Below are positions 1-9,072 of a stretch of 49,965 nt of DNA, piece by piece (within the stretch, counting starts at the first letter, position 1; each line of letters starts with the position of its first letter). The notes beneath the pieces are model-generated. The model was given only the letters and a program-made list of their open reading frames with translations, searched no databases and was not told where the DNA came from. This DNA is from CAXGTL01 sp964012725 (GTDB lineage: Archaea > Nanobdellota > Nanobdellia > Woesearchaeales > CAXGTL01). The stretch is from NCBI GenBank assembly GCA_964012725.1, contig CAXGTL010000004.1, positions 1-49,965 on the forward strand. The letters are read 5' to 3'. A program made the position numbers and the translations under genes.

Positions 1-136
1 ATAATATAATATAATATAATATATATATAATAATAAGATTAAGTTTATTCTATATTAACAAAAAAAAGAGACAAAAAAGTCACATTTATTTTCATATATA
101 ATTCTCCAAATAAAACAAAACTATAACAAAATCCTT

Positions 137-155
137 TCCATACGAACTCAAGGGG
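137..155 (+). promoter_or_regulatory. ORB-like (origin recognition box) element
   Basis: The sequence TCCATACGAACTCAAGGGG can be aligned without gaps to the Orc1 recognition pattern TCCAnnnGAAAC..AAGGGG as I remember it: TCCA at the left, GAA in the middle, AAGGGG at the right. The run of four G bases is striking in DNA this AT-rich. Only one clear copy is visible, whereas origins usually carry several, so other copies may lie outside the window. Confidence 0.45.
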
Positions 156-161
156 TAGGAC

Positions 162-177
162 TATAGTAACTACTATA
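162..177. repeat. Perfect inverted repeat between ORB-like box and cdc6
   Basis: TATAGTA, a two-base spacer AC, then TACTATA. It sits between the ORB-like box and the cdc6 promoter and could be an operator or part of the origin. Confidence 0.4.
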
Positions 178-187
178 CAGAATTACA

Positions 188-200
188 AATATTTAAAAAC
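188..200 (+). promoter_or_regulatory. TATA-like promoter of cdc6
   Basis: An A/T box (AATATTTAAAAAC) lies about 25-30 bases before the ATG at 222, so transcription would begin at or next to the start codon. No ribosome binding site is seen. This fits a leaderless mRNA. Confidence 0.5.
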
Positions 201-221
201 CTCTGCTTCATTTGGAAATGT

Positions 222-1433
222 ATGGAAGAAAAGGGGTTGAAGGGTTTTTTGAATGATTTTCTCAGTAAAGAGAGCTTATTTAGAGATAAGAAAGTATTAC
301 AAGCTTCTTATACTCCAGAAACAATTAAACACAGAGAAAAAGAAATAAAACACATAGCAAATATCTTAGCACCAATTTTAAAATTAGATAAACCTTCAAA
401 TTTATTTGTATATGGTAAAACTGGAACTGGTAAAACACTTACTATTAAATTTATATCAAACGAAATTCTAAAAATGGCAGAACAGAATGAAGTACCTGTT
501 AAGATCTGTTACATTAATTGTAAATTAAAAAAAGTAGCAGATACAGAATATAGATTAATGGCACAAATATCTAGGCTTTTTGGAAAAGAAATCCCAGCAA
601 CAGGATTACCAACTGAAGAAGTATATAATATATTTTATAAAATTCTTGATAAAAAAAAACAATTATTAGTTTTAGTATTAGATGAAATAGATCAATTAAT
701 TAAAAAATCAGGAGATGAAATTTTATATAATTTAACAAGAATAAATTCAGAATTAGTTAATGCACAAGTTAGTATTGTAGGTATATCTAATGATGTAATT
801 TTTGCAGATAACCTTGATCCAAGAGTTAAAAGTTCTTTAAGTGAAGAAGAAATAGTTTTTCCACCATACAATGCTCTTCAAATTCAAGACATTTTAAAAC
901 TTAGGGCAACAAAAGCATTTAAAGAAAATATTTTAGAACAAGGTTTAATTGAAAAATGTGCAGCTTATGCAGCAAGAGAACACGGTGATGCAAGAAGAGC
1001 TTTAGAATTGTTAAGAGTTGCAGGGGAAATTGCAGAAAGAGGAGATGAAAAAAACATTTTAATTGCTCACATTGATAAAGCAGAAGCAAAAATAGAAAAA
1101 GATAGAGTTTACGATATAATAATTAGCCAACCAAAACAATCACAATTAACACTTTATGCAATTTTAGAAATTTATTCACAAAAAAAGAATTTCATATTTA
1201 CAGGTGAAGTGTATGAGTTATATAAAAAATTGTGCGATCATGTTAAATTTAGACCATTAACACAAAGGAGAATTTCAGATATAATCGCAGAACTTGATAT
1301 GTTAGGTATTATTAATGTTTCAGTAATCTCAAAAGGAAGGTATGGAAGAACAAGAGAAATATCTCTTGCAGTACCTGAAGCAATTTTATCTAAAATTAAA
1401 ACAACTTTAAAAAATTCTTTAGATATAAAATAA
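222..1433 (+). CDS. cdc6: Orc1/Cdc6 replication initiator
   Basis: An AAA+ initiator that binds origin DNA and helps load MCM. In order: a short N-terminal helix region; Walker A GKTGTGKT near residue 65; Walker B VLVLDEIDQL near 150; sensor 1 (GISND) near 190; sensor 2 in GDARRALELL near 255; and a C-terminal winged-helix domain (about 300-403) for DNA binding. The length of 403 residues is normal for the family. The ATG at 222 is chosen over an out-of-frame ATG at 218. It is the first gene of a run with the two PolD subunits, separated from DP1 by only a few bases. Placement beside an AT tract and an ORB-like box supports a role at a local origin. Confidence 0.95.
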   Translation: MEEKGLKGFLNDFLSKESLFRDKKVLQASYTPETIKHREKEIKHIANILAPILKLDKPSNLFVYGKTGTGKTLTIKFISNEILKMAEQNEVPVKICYINCKLKKVADTEYRLMAQISRLFGKEIPATGLPTEEVYNIFYKILDKKKQLLVLVLDEIDQLIKKSGDEILYNLTRINSELVNAQVSIVGISNDVIFADNLDPRVKSSLSEEEIVFPPYNALQIQDILKLRATKAFKENILEQGLIEKCAAYAAREHGDARRALELLRVAGEIAERGDEKNILIAHIDKAEAKIEKDRVYDIIISQPKQSQLTLYAILEIYSQKKNFIFTGEVYELYKKLCDHVKFRPLTQRRISDIIAELDMLGIINVSVISKGRYGRTREISLAVPEAILSKIKTTLKNSLDIK

Positions 1434-1436
1434 TAT

Positions 1437-1445
1437 GGAAGTGAT
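1437..1445 (+). promoter_or_regulatory. Ribosome binding site that sets the DP1 start
   Basis: GGAAGTGAT lies four bases before the ATG at 1450 and differs by one base from the GGAGGTGAT ideal. The ATG at 1435, in the same frame, sits just ahead of this site and has none of its own, so 1450 is the better start. Confidence 0.7.
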
Positions 1446-1449
1446 TAGT

Positions 1450-3039
1450 ATGGGGGTTTTAGAAGAAAAAAAAGAAATAGTTAACCTTTTCTTAGATAAT
1501 GGATTTTTAACTTCTAATAATTTTATAAACTCTTTTACAAACAAAAAACAGGAAGAAAAAGACGAAATTAACAAAACAATTAAAAAAATTAAATATGATT
1601 CAGTTGTTGTAATTAATAATAATTTTTTAACAATTTTAAACAAAGACAAACCTTTTTCAATATTAGAATATAATAGGTTAAGTGTTTTAAATGAGAAAAA
1701 TAAAGAATTAAAAATAATTAAAGAATTTATTAAATCAATTTCAAAAAAAGAAGAAAATGATAAAAAAGAAGAAAAACAAAAAGGACTTAAAATAATTTTT
1801 TCTTATGAAGAAGAAAGCAAAAAAAGAACATATAATGATTTTGTTAGTTATTTTAGATCAAGGTATGAACAAATTAAAAATATGTTGATTAATAGACAAG
1901 AACTTAACAATATTTTATCTATAAATAAGATTTTAGCTAAGAAAGATAAAGAAGCAGTTTCAATAATAGCTATGGTAACTGAAAAAAGGGAAACAAAAAA
2001 TTCCAACATAATATTAACTGTTGAAGATTTAACAGGATCAATAAAAGTTTTAATAAATAAAAATAAATCTGAACTTTATAAAGAAGCAAAAGACATATGT
2101 TTGGATGAAGTAATAGGGATTCAAGGGGTAAATGGTAATAATATTATTTTTTCAAATAATATATTGTGGCCAGATATACCATTTCAAAAAGAATTTAAAA
2201 AAAGTCCTAATGAAGCATACGCTCTTTTTACTTCAGACATGGAATTGGGTTCAAATTATTTTTTAAAAGATTCTTTTAATAATTTCATAAAATGGATTAA
2301 TTTAGAAATAGGAAATGAAGAACAAAAAGAAATTGCTTCCAAAGTTAAATATTTATTCATAACTGGAGATTTAGTTGAAGGTGTAGGTATATATCCTAAT
2401 CAAGAAAAAGATTTGAATATTCCAGACATTTATGAACAATATAAAGAATTTGCAAATTATATTAAAAAAATACCAAAACATATAAAAATTATTATTTGTC
2501 CTGGAAATCATGATGCTATGAGGATAGCAGAACCACAACCACCATTGTATAAAGATTTTGCAAAACCCATTTATGATTTACCAAATACTTTAATGGTAAG
2601 TAGTCCTTCATATGTTAATATTCATGCTAATGAAACTTTTTCAGGATTTGATATTTTAATGTATCATGGATATTCTTTAATTCCTTATTCAGAAAATGTA
2701 GATAGTATAAGGACTGCAGGTGGTCAAGAAAGAGTAGATTTAACAATGAAATATTTATTAAAAAGAAGACATCTTGCCCCAACGCACCAATCAACATTAT
2801 CATTACCTACACCTGAAAAAGATCATCTTGTTATTGATAAAATTCCTGATTTTTTTGTAACTGGGCATATACATAGAGCGATGACTGCTATTTATAGAAA
2901 TATTACTCTTATTAATGCATCTGCTTGGACAGGAATAATGCCTAATCAAGAAAAAAGAGGTTTAAAACCACAACCAGCAAGAGTTGTTGTTGTTAATTTA
3001 CAAACAAGAAAAATAAAAATTATGAACTTTGAGGAATAA
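1450..3039 (+). CDS. polB: DNA polymerase D small subunit DP1
   Basis: The exonuclease/processivity subunit of archaeal PolD. After a variable N-terminus and an OB fold (about residues 155-245) comes a calcineurin/Mre11-like phosphoesterase domain. Its motifs are TGDLVEGVGIYPNQ, CPGNHDAMR, MYHGYS and TGHIHRA, all diagnostic of DP1. Motif I reads SDMELGS, while family members I recall read SD-x-H-x-GS; here the metal-binding His is Glu (residue 265 counted from this start). The length of 529 residues is usual. The start is set by a strong ribosome binding site. The gene lies directly upstream of DP2, the order expected for a polD operon. The Glu substitution may alter proofreading, but the other metal motifs are intact. 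Confidence 0.95.
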   Translation: MGVLEEKKEIVNLFLDNGFLTSNNFINSFTNKKQEEKDEINKTIKKIKYDSVVVINNNFLTILNKDKPFSILEYNRLSVLNEKNKELKIIKEFIKSISKKEENDKKEEKQKGLKIIFSYEEESKKRTYNDFVSYFRSRYEQIKNMLINRQELNNILSINKILAKKDKEAVSIIAMVTEKRETKNSNIILTVEDLTGSIKVLINKNKSELYKEAKDICLDEVIGIQGVNGNNIIFSNNILWPDIPFQKEFKKSPNEAYALFTSDMELGSNYFLKDSFNNFIKWINLEIGNEEQKEIASKVKYLFITGDLVEGVGIYPNQEKDLNIPDIYEQYKEFANYIKKIPKHIKIIICPGNHDAMRIAEPQPPLYKDFAKPIYDLPNTLMVSSPSYVNIHANETFSGFDILMYHGYSLIPYSENVDSIRTAGGQERVDLTMKYLLKRRHLAPTHQSTLSLPTPEKDHLVIDKIPDFFVTGHIHRAMTAIYRNITLINASAWTGIMPNQEKRGLKPQPARVVVVNLQTRKIKIMNFEE

Positions 3040-3050
3040 AATAAAATAAA

Positions 3051-6000
3051 ATGGCTATAATTTGTAGTAAAGAAATGAGAACATATTTTGATTCAATTTT
3101 ATCTAAAGTTGACACTGAATTAAATATTGCAAAAGATGCAAGAAAAAAAGGTTTAGATCCTGTTGATGATGTTGAAATTAGGCCAGCAAAAAACTCAGCA
3201 GAAAGAGTTATTGGATTAATTTCTATTGTTGCTCCTCAAATAATTGAAAAGGGTGTAGAAAAAAGAATATTAGATCTTGAAAAGAAATTTGGAGTTCTGG
3301 ATAAAAGAGTAGCATTAACAATTGCATTAGAAATTGCTCAAGAAAAATATTGTAAATTTAAAGATAAAAAAGAAGCAATGGAAATTGGAATTAGGACAGG
3401 ATTTGCATATATTACTTTAGGTGTTGTTTCTAGTCCTTTGGAAGGATTTACAGAATTAAAAATTAAAAAAAGAAGGGATGGTAAAGAATATTTTTGTATG
3501 TATTATTCAGGTCCTATTAGGAGTGCTGGTGCAACAATTGCATCTTGGTCTTTAATAATTGGTGATTATATTCGAATAAAAATGGGTTATGCAGAATATG
3601 ATCCTGATGAAAAAGAAATAAAAAGAATACATAGAGAATTAAGTGATTTTCATGATTATGTAACAAATCTACAATATTTTCCTTCTGAAAATGAATCTAA
3701 TTTTTTGGGAAAAAACCTTCCAATTGAAATAAGTGGTGACCCTTCTGAAAAATGGGAAGTAAGTAATTATAAAGATTTACCTAGGATTGAAACTAATTTA
3801 TTAAGGAGTGGTTTTTGTTTAATGCAAGCAGAATGTATGGCTTTAAAAGCACCAAAAGTTTGGAAAGATCTTATAAAATGGTGTGATGAATTTGATTTAG
3901 GGCATTGGAGATTCTTAGAAGAATTTATTAAAATACAAAAAAAATCAAAAGCAAGAGATGATATAAAACCAACAGACAACAAAAATAAACCAAAAATAAC
4001 ACCAGATTATACCTATATTAGTGATTTAGTTGCAGGACGTCCTGTTTTAGGATTTCCTCTAAGAACTGGTGGGTTTAGATTAAGATACGGTCGTGCAAGG
4101 ACAAGTGGATATTCAGCTTTAGCAGTACATCCAGCAACAATGCAGGTATTAAATGATTTCTTTGGTTATGCAACACATATAAAAGTAGAAAGACCTAGTA
4201 AAGGTGGTATCTTGACTCCTTGTGATACTCTTCATGGTCCAATTGTAAAATTAAAAGATCAAACTACTATGATTTTTGATACTGAAAAAAAAGCAAAAAA
4301 ATATAAAAAAGAAATACAGGAAATTTTATTTTTAGGTGATTTATTAATTAGTTATGGTGATTTTTTTGATAGAGCACATTCATTAGTTCCAGTTGGTTAT
4401 TGCGAAGAATGGTGGATTGTTGAATTTGAAAAATCATGTGTTAATATTTTTGGTACTTTAGATCCTTCAAAAATTTCAGATTTAACAGATGTAGATGAAA
4501 TATTAATAAATGATTTACTTAAAAATCCTTTTAAAACAAAAATCACTGCTCAACAAGCTATTTTATTTTCTGAAAGATTAAAAATACCCTTACATCCATT
4601 GTATACTTATCATTGGAAAGAAATTTCTTGTGAACAATTAATAATTTTATATGATTGGCTTAATGGTGGGAAAATTGAAAAAAATGGAGAAAATATTAAT
4701 AAAATAATTCTTCAATTAGATAATAAACCTAAAAGATTATTAGAATTAATTGGTTTGGAACATTTGTGTATTAATAATGAGTTTGTTGTTATTGAACAAA
4801 ATAATTCAATTATTTTATCTTATTTATTTAATAACTTTAATACAAATTTGAGTAATTTTATTGATAATTCTAAAGATATATTAAAAACTATTAATAATAT
4901 TTCAAAAATAAAAATTAGAGACAAAAATGGGACTTTTATTGGTGCAAGGATGGGAAGGCCAGAAAAAGCAAAAATGAGAAAACTTACTGGATCACCACAA
5001 GTATTATTTCCAATAGGTGATGAAGGAGGCAGATTAAGAAGTTTTCAATCTGCTTTAGAAAAAGGAAAAGTAACTGCAAATTTCCCAGTATATAAATGTG
5101 ATAAATGTAATAAAAATACTATCTTCAGAATTTGTGAAAACTGTAATAATAAGACTAAAAAATTATTTTATTGTAATACTTGTGGATTAATTGAAAAAGA
5201 AGAATGTGAAACACATGGTAGAACTTATCCATATCAAAAACAAATAATTAATATTAATTATTATTTTAATTTAGCTTTAAAAAGATTAAAATTATCTGTA
5301 TATCCTGATTTGATTAAAGGAGTTAGAGGTACAAGTAGTAAAGATCATACTCCTGAACATATTGCAAAAGGTATTTTAAGGGCAAAAAATAATCTTTACG
5401 TAAATAAAGATGGAACAATAAGGTTAGATGCATCTGAAGCGCCATTAACTCATTTTAAACCAAAAGAAATTAATGTAAGTATTGAAAAATTGAAAAAATT
5501 AGGTTATAATAAAGATTATCTTGGTAAAGAATTAATTAATGAAAATCAAATAATTGAATTAAAGGTACAAGATATAATTATTCCTTGTTGTAGGGTGGGT
5601 GGTGATGAACCATTTGACGATGTTTTATTTAGAGTAACAAAATTTGTAGATGATTGTTTAGAAAAAATGTATGGTCTTGAACCTTATTATAATTTAAATA
5701 AAAAAGAAGATTTAATAGGTAATTTTGTAGTTGCTTTAGCACCACACATTTCTGCAGGTACTGTTGCAAGAATAATAGGATTTTCACAAACACAAGCACT
5801 TTTAGCACATCCTTTATTTCATGCTTGTCTTAGGAGAGATTGTGATGGTGATGAAGCTGGGTTATTTTTATTATTAGATGGATTACTTAATTTTTCAAGA
5901 AAATATTTGCCAGGAAGTAGAGGTTCAACACAGGATGCTCCTTTAGTATTAACTTCAATTTTAATACCTACAGAAGTTGATGATATGGCATTTAATATAG

Positions 6001-6593
6001 ATATTCAACCAAGATATCCTTTAGAATTATATGAGTCTGCTCTTGAATACAAAATGCCTTGGGATGTTAAAATAAAAAGAGTTGAAGAAACATTAAATAC
6101 TCCAAAACAATACGAAAAATGGAATTTTACTCATGATACAAATAATTTTAATAATGGGATTTTGTGTTCAGCATATAAAACTCTACCTTCAATGAAAGAT
6201 AAATTAAAAGGACAAATGGATTTAGCTGTAAAAATAAGAGCAGTTAATGCATCAGATGTAGCAAGATTAGTAATAGACAAACATTTCCTTAAAGATATTA
6301 AAGGAAATTTAAGAAAATTTTCTCAACAACAATTTAGGTGTGTAAATTGTAACACTAAATATAGGCGACCTCCTTTAACTGGAAATTGTTTAACATGTAA
6401 AGGAAAAATTATTTTCACAATATCACATGGAAGTATTATTAAATATTTAGCACCAAGTATTAGTTTAGCAGAAAAATATAATGTTGCTCCTTATGTTAGG
6501 CAAACTTTAGAACTTACTAAAAGGAGAGTTGAAGGTGTATTTGGAAAAGATAAAGAAAAACAAACAGGACTAGGTGCTTGGTTTAGTGCATAA
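3051..6593 (+). CDS. polC: DNA polymerase D large subunit DP2
   Basis: The catalytic subunit of PolD, with the double-psi beta-barrel fold shared with RNA polymerase. The catalytic loop is at residues 930-935 (DCDGDE); the two Asp of the DGD pair are present, while the Asn usual at the first position of this motif is Asp. Zinc-binding clusters are seen near residue 683 (CDKC...CENC, CNTC) and near the C-terminus (CVNC...CLTC). The last residues QTGLGAWF match the PCNA-interacting box Q-x-x-L-x-x-aromatic-aromatic. At 1180 residues it is slightly short, and no intein interrupts the catalytic site, where PolC inteins are common. It follows DP1 after 11 bases and is surely co-transcribed. Confidence 0.96.
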   Translation: MAIICSKEMRTYFDSILSKVDTELNIAKDARKKGLDPVDDVEIRPAKNSAERVIGLISIVAPQIIEKGVEKRILDLEKKFGVLDKRVALTIALEIAQEKYCKFKDKKEAMEIGIRTGFAYITLGVVSSPLEGFTELKIKKRRDGKEYFCMYYSGPIRSAGATIASWSLIIGDYIRIKMGYAEYDPDEKEIKRIHRELSDFHDYVTNLQYFPSENESNFLGKNLPIEISGDPSEKWEVSNYKDLPRIETNLLRSGFCLMQAECMALKAPKVWKDLIKWCDEFDLGHWRFLEEFIKIQKKSKARDDIKPTDNKNKPKITPDYTYISDLVAGRPVLGFPLRTGGFRLRYGRARTSGYSALAVHPATMQVLNDFFGYATHIKVERPSKGGILTPCDTLHGPIVKLKDQTTMIFDTEKKAKKYKKEIQEILFLGDLLISYGDFFDRAHSLVPVGYCEEWWIVEFEKSCVNIFGTLDPSKISDLTDVDEILINDLLKNPFKTKITAQQAILFSERLKIPLHPLYTYHWKEISCEQLIILYDWLNGGKIEKNGENINKIILQLDNKPKRLLELIGLEHLCINNEFVVIEQNNSIILSYLFNNFNTNLSNFIDNSKDILKTINNISKIKIRDKNGTFIGARMGRPEKAKMRKLTGSPQVLFPIGDEGGRLRSFQSALEKGKVTANFPVYKCDKCNKNTIFRICENCNNKTKKLFYCNTCGLIEKEECETHGRTYPYQKQIININYYFNLALKRLKLSVYPDLIKGVRGTSSKDHTPEHIAKGILRAKNNLYVNKDGTIRLDASEAPLTHFKPKEINVSIEKLKKLGYNKDYLGKELINENQIIELKVQDIIIPCCRVGGDEPFDDVLFRVTKFVDDCLEKMYGLEPYYNLNKKEDLIGNFVVALAPHISAGTVARIIGFSQTQALLAHPLFHACLRRDCDGDEAGLFLLLDGLLNFSRKYLPGSRGSTQDAPLVLTSILIPTEVDDMAFNIDIQPRYPLELYESALEYKMPWDVKIKRVEETLNTPKQYEKWNFTHDTNNFNNGILCSAYKTLPSMKDKLKGQMDLAVKIRAVNASDVARLVIDKHFLKDIKGNLRKFSQQQFRCVNCNTKYRRPPLTGNCLTCKGKIIFTISHGSIIKYLAPSISLAEKYNVAPYVRQTLELTKRRVEGVFGKDKEKQTGLGAWFSA

Positions 6594-6604
6594 TACAAAC
6601 AAAC

Positions 6605-6916
6605 TTATTCATCTTCTTTTAAAATCAGTGCTTGTGCATAAGGTATATTATCAATTTTTAATATATTTTCTTTTTTAATAAATCCATTATTTACAACAAA
6701 ATTTATAGAATTTTCACCAACAATATTCATAAGGTGAGCATTTTTTAATATTTTTTTAATTTCATCTTCATTAACCAAATCACCTTTGTAAAAATTAGAT
6801 GTAAGATCTAATTGTAATTCTCCTTGTTCAAATTTTTTACCAAGTAAATCTTTATCACAAATAGCAATTATTATCTTTCCTTCATGAGAAATATGTTTTT
6901 TAACAATTAATTCCAT
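6605..6916 (-). CDS. DUF424 family protein
   Basis: A small archaeal protein of 103 residues that matches the DUF424 pattern: GKKFEQGELQLDL near residue 25, then FYKGDL, a helix with NIVGE near 65, and a C-terminal PYAQALIL strand. The function is not established. It lies nine bases downstream of aIF2-beta on the same strand, and a link to translation is often suspected for this neighbourhood, which is inference. It converges with DP2 (11 bases between stops). Confidence 0.75.
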   Translation of the reverse strand: MELIVKKHISHEGKIIIAICDKDLLGKKFEQGELQLDLTSNFYKGDLVNEDEIKKILKNAHLMNIVGENSINFVVNNGFIKKENILKIDNIPYAQALILKEDE

Positions 6917-6925
6917 AATATCACT

Positions 6926-7336
6926 TCATATTTTTGATTTAATTGGATGATGAGCACCACATGCTAAACATCTAAGTGTTGTAATATTTCCATTATTAAT
7001 CAATTTTGTTTCAGGTTTATTACATTCTTTACAAATTACAAATTCTTTTGCATATTTATTAATTTTTTCATTAATTCTTGCAGAAGGAACTTTTGATCCT
7101 AAAATTAATGCAGATTTTGTTAGTTCTCCTGGTGTTGCTAACTCTTTTAATATAAATTTCATTAAATGTTTTGGATCTCTATGAAAATTATCAGAAATTT
7201 GATAAAAATTATTAATTATGGTTTTGTTTCCTTGAAAATGACCTTTAACTTTAATTATCTCAAATCTAGATACTTCAAGTACTTTTTTAGGTACTTCTTT
7301 TCTTGCTTTTTCCAATAATTTTTCATAATCACTCAT
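6926..7336 (-). CDS. eif2b: Translation initiation factor aIF2 subunit beta
   Basis: Beta subunit of the heterotrimer that brings initiator Met-tRNA to the small ribosomal subunit. The sequence has the short N-terminal helix (YEKLLEKARKEVP), the central alpha/beta domain with FHRDPKHLMKFILKELATPG, and the C-terminal zinc ribbon with Cys pairs CKEC and CLAC, ending in the basic HPIKSK. At 136 residues it has the usual archaeal length. It leads a two-gene unit with DUF424 and is divergent from the SpoIIM-like gene. Confidence 0.95.
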   Translation of the reverse strand: MSDYEKLLEKARKEVPKKVLEVSRFEIIKVKGHFQGNKTIINNFYQISDNFHRDPKHLMKFILKELATPGELTKSALILGSKVPSARINEKINKYAKEFVICKECNKPETKLINNGNITTLRCLACGAHHPIKSKI

Positions 7337-7409
7337 ATATGTCTAAAAATCATTATTCTTTTTTAAATTTATCTTAATTAATGTATTATTAATATAGATT
7401 TTAGATACG

Positions 7410-7452
7410 TTCAAATTTAAATTTGAAGGTCCTAAAATCTAAAAGATTTTAG
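7410..7452. promoter_or_regulatory. Palindromes in the divergent aIF2-beta / SpoIIM promoter region
   Basis: Two symmetrical elements lie in the 150-base gap. TTCAAATTTAAATTTGAA at 7410-7427 is a perfect palindrome. CTAAAATCT (7432-7440), a three-base AAA loop, and AGATTTTAG (7444-7452) form a nine-base stem. GATTTTAGAT is also seen at 7397-7406. A TATA-like TTTAAATATATA at 7459 points to the + gene. They could be operators or a hairpin; no regulator can be named. Confidence 0.4.
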
Positions 7453-7486
7453 ATAACTTTAAATATATACATATCAAAAACATATT

Positions 7487-8344
7487 ATGGTAATAGAATC
7501 CTTTATAAGTCCATTTAAAGCTGAAAAAAACCCTTATGAATTAATGTTCTTTGGTTTTTTTTATTCATCAATTTCAATATTATTATCAATGTGGATTTTT
7601 CAAGAATATTCTAGTTTATTAATGGTTTTTTTAACAGTAATGGCTTGTATGCCTTTAATGTATAATATTATGAAGTCTGAAGAAATTAAAGATACTATTT
7701 TTAAAAGTGAATTAAAACTTCTTAAAGAACACGGAAAAGCAGTTGAATTTCTTATGTTTTTATTTTTTGGTATAACTATTGGTTATGTTTTTTGGTATGT
7801 TCTTTTACCAAACTATTTTCAATTAGGTAATTTTTTCTTCAAAGTTCAAAAAGAAACATTATTTGCTATAAATGGTAGAATTACTAATAGTGTTGTTAGA
7901 AATGATATTTTTGTTAAAATATTATTAAATAATATTAAAGTACTTATTTTTTGTATATTATTCTCATTTTTATTTGGATTAGGTGCTATTTTCATATTAA
8001 CTTGGAATTCATCAGTAATAGCAACTGCAACTGGAGATTTTATTAATAATGGTTTAAAAGAGATTAGTAAAACAACTGTGAATAGCATAACTGGAGGATA
8101 TTTTTCTGTAGTAATGGCTGGTTTTTTAAGATATATGATTCATGGTATACCTGAGATTGCAGCATATTTTGTTGGAGGACTTGCAGGTGGAATTATTTCT
8201 TTTGCAATTGCCAAACACCATTTTAAAACAAAGAAATTTGAAAACATTTTATTAGATTCTTCAGAATTAATTGTAATTGCAATTTTAATTTTAGTTGTAG
8301 CTGGTTTATTAGAAGTATTTGTTACACCTATTTTCTTTAGTTAA
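7487..8344 (+). CDS. SpoIIM-like integral membrane protein
   Basis: A 285-residue membrane protein with about six hydrophobic segments: near residues 20-60, 85-105, 155-180, 205-225, 230-245 and 260-283. The GLGAIFILTWNSSVIA and FVGGLAGGIISFAIA segments resemble the stage II sporulation protein M family, which in archaea is widespread and of unknown role. The residue stretch after the second helix pair (about 105-150) would face outward. A TATA-like box about 27 bases upstream suggests a leaderless mRNA. Function in membrane remodelling is only a family-based guess. Confidence 0.75.
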   Translation: MVIESFISPFKAEKNPYELMFFGFFYSSISILLSMWIFQEYSSLLMVFLTVMACMPLMYNIMKSEEIKDTIFKSELKLLKEHGKAVEFLMFLFFGITIGYVFWYVLLPNYFQLGNFFFKVQKETLFAINGRITNSVVRNDIFVKILLNNIKVLIFCILFSFLFGLGAIFILTWNSSVIATATGDFINNGLKEISKTTVNSITGGYFSVVMAGFLRYMIHGIPEIAAYFVGGLAGGIISFAIAKHHFKTKKFENILLDSSELIVIAILILVVAGLLEVFVTPIFFS

Positions 8345-8360
8345 GTGCTTTAAACCTAAA

Positions 8361-9029
8361 TTATTCTAAAACTTTAACTTTACCAGGACTTATTTCAAAT
8401 ACATCCCCTTTTTGTAATAGTTCAGTTATTAATTCTTCACCATTAAGAATATTAAGATTAATCAAAATATCTTGTATATTTACTCCATTACCTTTGTCAA
8501 TTTTTCTGATTTCACTAATAATTTTATCATAAGTGGACAAACTTTCACTTTTTATTATTTTTTCTTCTTTTGGTTCAGGTTTTTTTTCAATAATCTTATT
8601 TTCATTTTTTTTTTCTTTATTTTTTAACTTTTCAATAATTAACTCTTTTTTTCTTAATTCAAGAACCTTTACATCTTTCATTTTTTTAATTATTTCAGGA
8701 ATTATATATTTTTTATCATTAAATTCTCTTATTCTACCAATTATTTTTACAATCTCTCCTATTTCATATGTTTTAAAATCAAAATCATCTTCAAAAGTTC
8801 TTACTTCGATTTGGTCACTTCCATCATCAACAACAATTACATCTTGTTTTACATCTCCTTCCATTGGTTTAAGAATAATAGTAGAAATAATATTTATTCT
8901 AGATACTTTTTTATTTTGAAAATCAATATAATTTGGAAGCCACCCTTCTTGTTTATGGTAAGGATATTTATTTATGTCTTCTATAGAAATTTTATATGCA
9001 ATTTGTCTTTTATTAGATTCTTTAACCAT
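8361..9029 (-). CDS. OB-fold protein resembling replication protein A 32-kDa subunit
   Basis: Of 222 residues, 45-120 look like one OB fold (NIISTIILKPMEG, VVDDGSDQIEVRTF, GEIVKIIGRIREF), as in RPA2/Stn1 proteins. A charged linker (about 130-165) follows, then a predicted winged-helix domain (YDKIISEIRKIDKGNGVNIQDIL...GDVFEISPGKVKVLE). An N-terminal OB plus C-terminal winged helix is the RPA32 layout. It lies immediately downstream of MCM on the same strand, which supports a replication role. It could alternatively be a generic OB-fold nucleic-acid binder. Confidence 0.7.
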   Translation of the reverse strand: MVKESNKRQIAYKISIEDINKYPYHKQEGWLPNYIDFQNKKVSRINIISTIILKPMEGDVKQDVIVVDDGSDQIEVRTFEDDFDFKTYEIGEIVKIIGRIREFNDKKYIIPEIIKKMKDVKVLELRKKELIIEKLKNKEKKNENKIIEKKPEPKEEKIIKSESLSTYDKIISEIRKIDKGNGVNIQDILINLNILNGEELITELLQKGDVFEISPGKVKVLE

Positions 9030-9072
9030 TTTCTAATTATGTTTTTTTATTAAATTATATTATTATACTAAT

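Larger units (their letters stand above)
1..221. other. Candidate replication origin region upstream of cdc6
   Basis: This non-coding stretch lies directly before an Orc1/Cdc6 gene, the usual place of an archaeal origin. The first 50 bases are almost pure A/T with repeated ATAAT units, a plausible DNA-unwinding element. Bases 137-155 resemble an origin recognition box, and 162-177 form a short perfect inverted repeat. The position and parts are seen; origin function is inferred. The region may extend left of the window. Confidence 0.6.

Noticed and set aside
1..50. Satellite or mobile-element end in the ATAAT tract
   Set aside because: The unit is too short and degenerate, no transposase or target duplication is seen, and an unwinding element beside cdc6 explains it better. 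No insertion sequence was found anywhere in the window.
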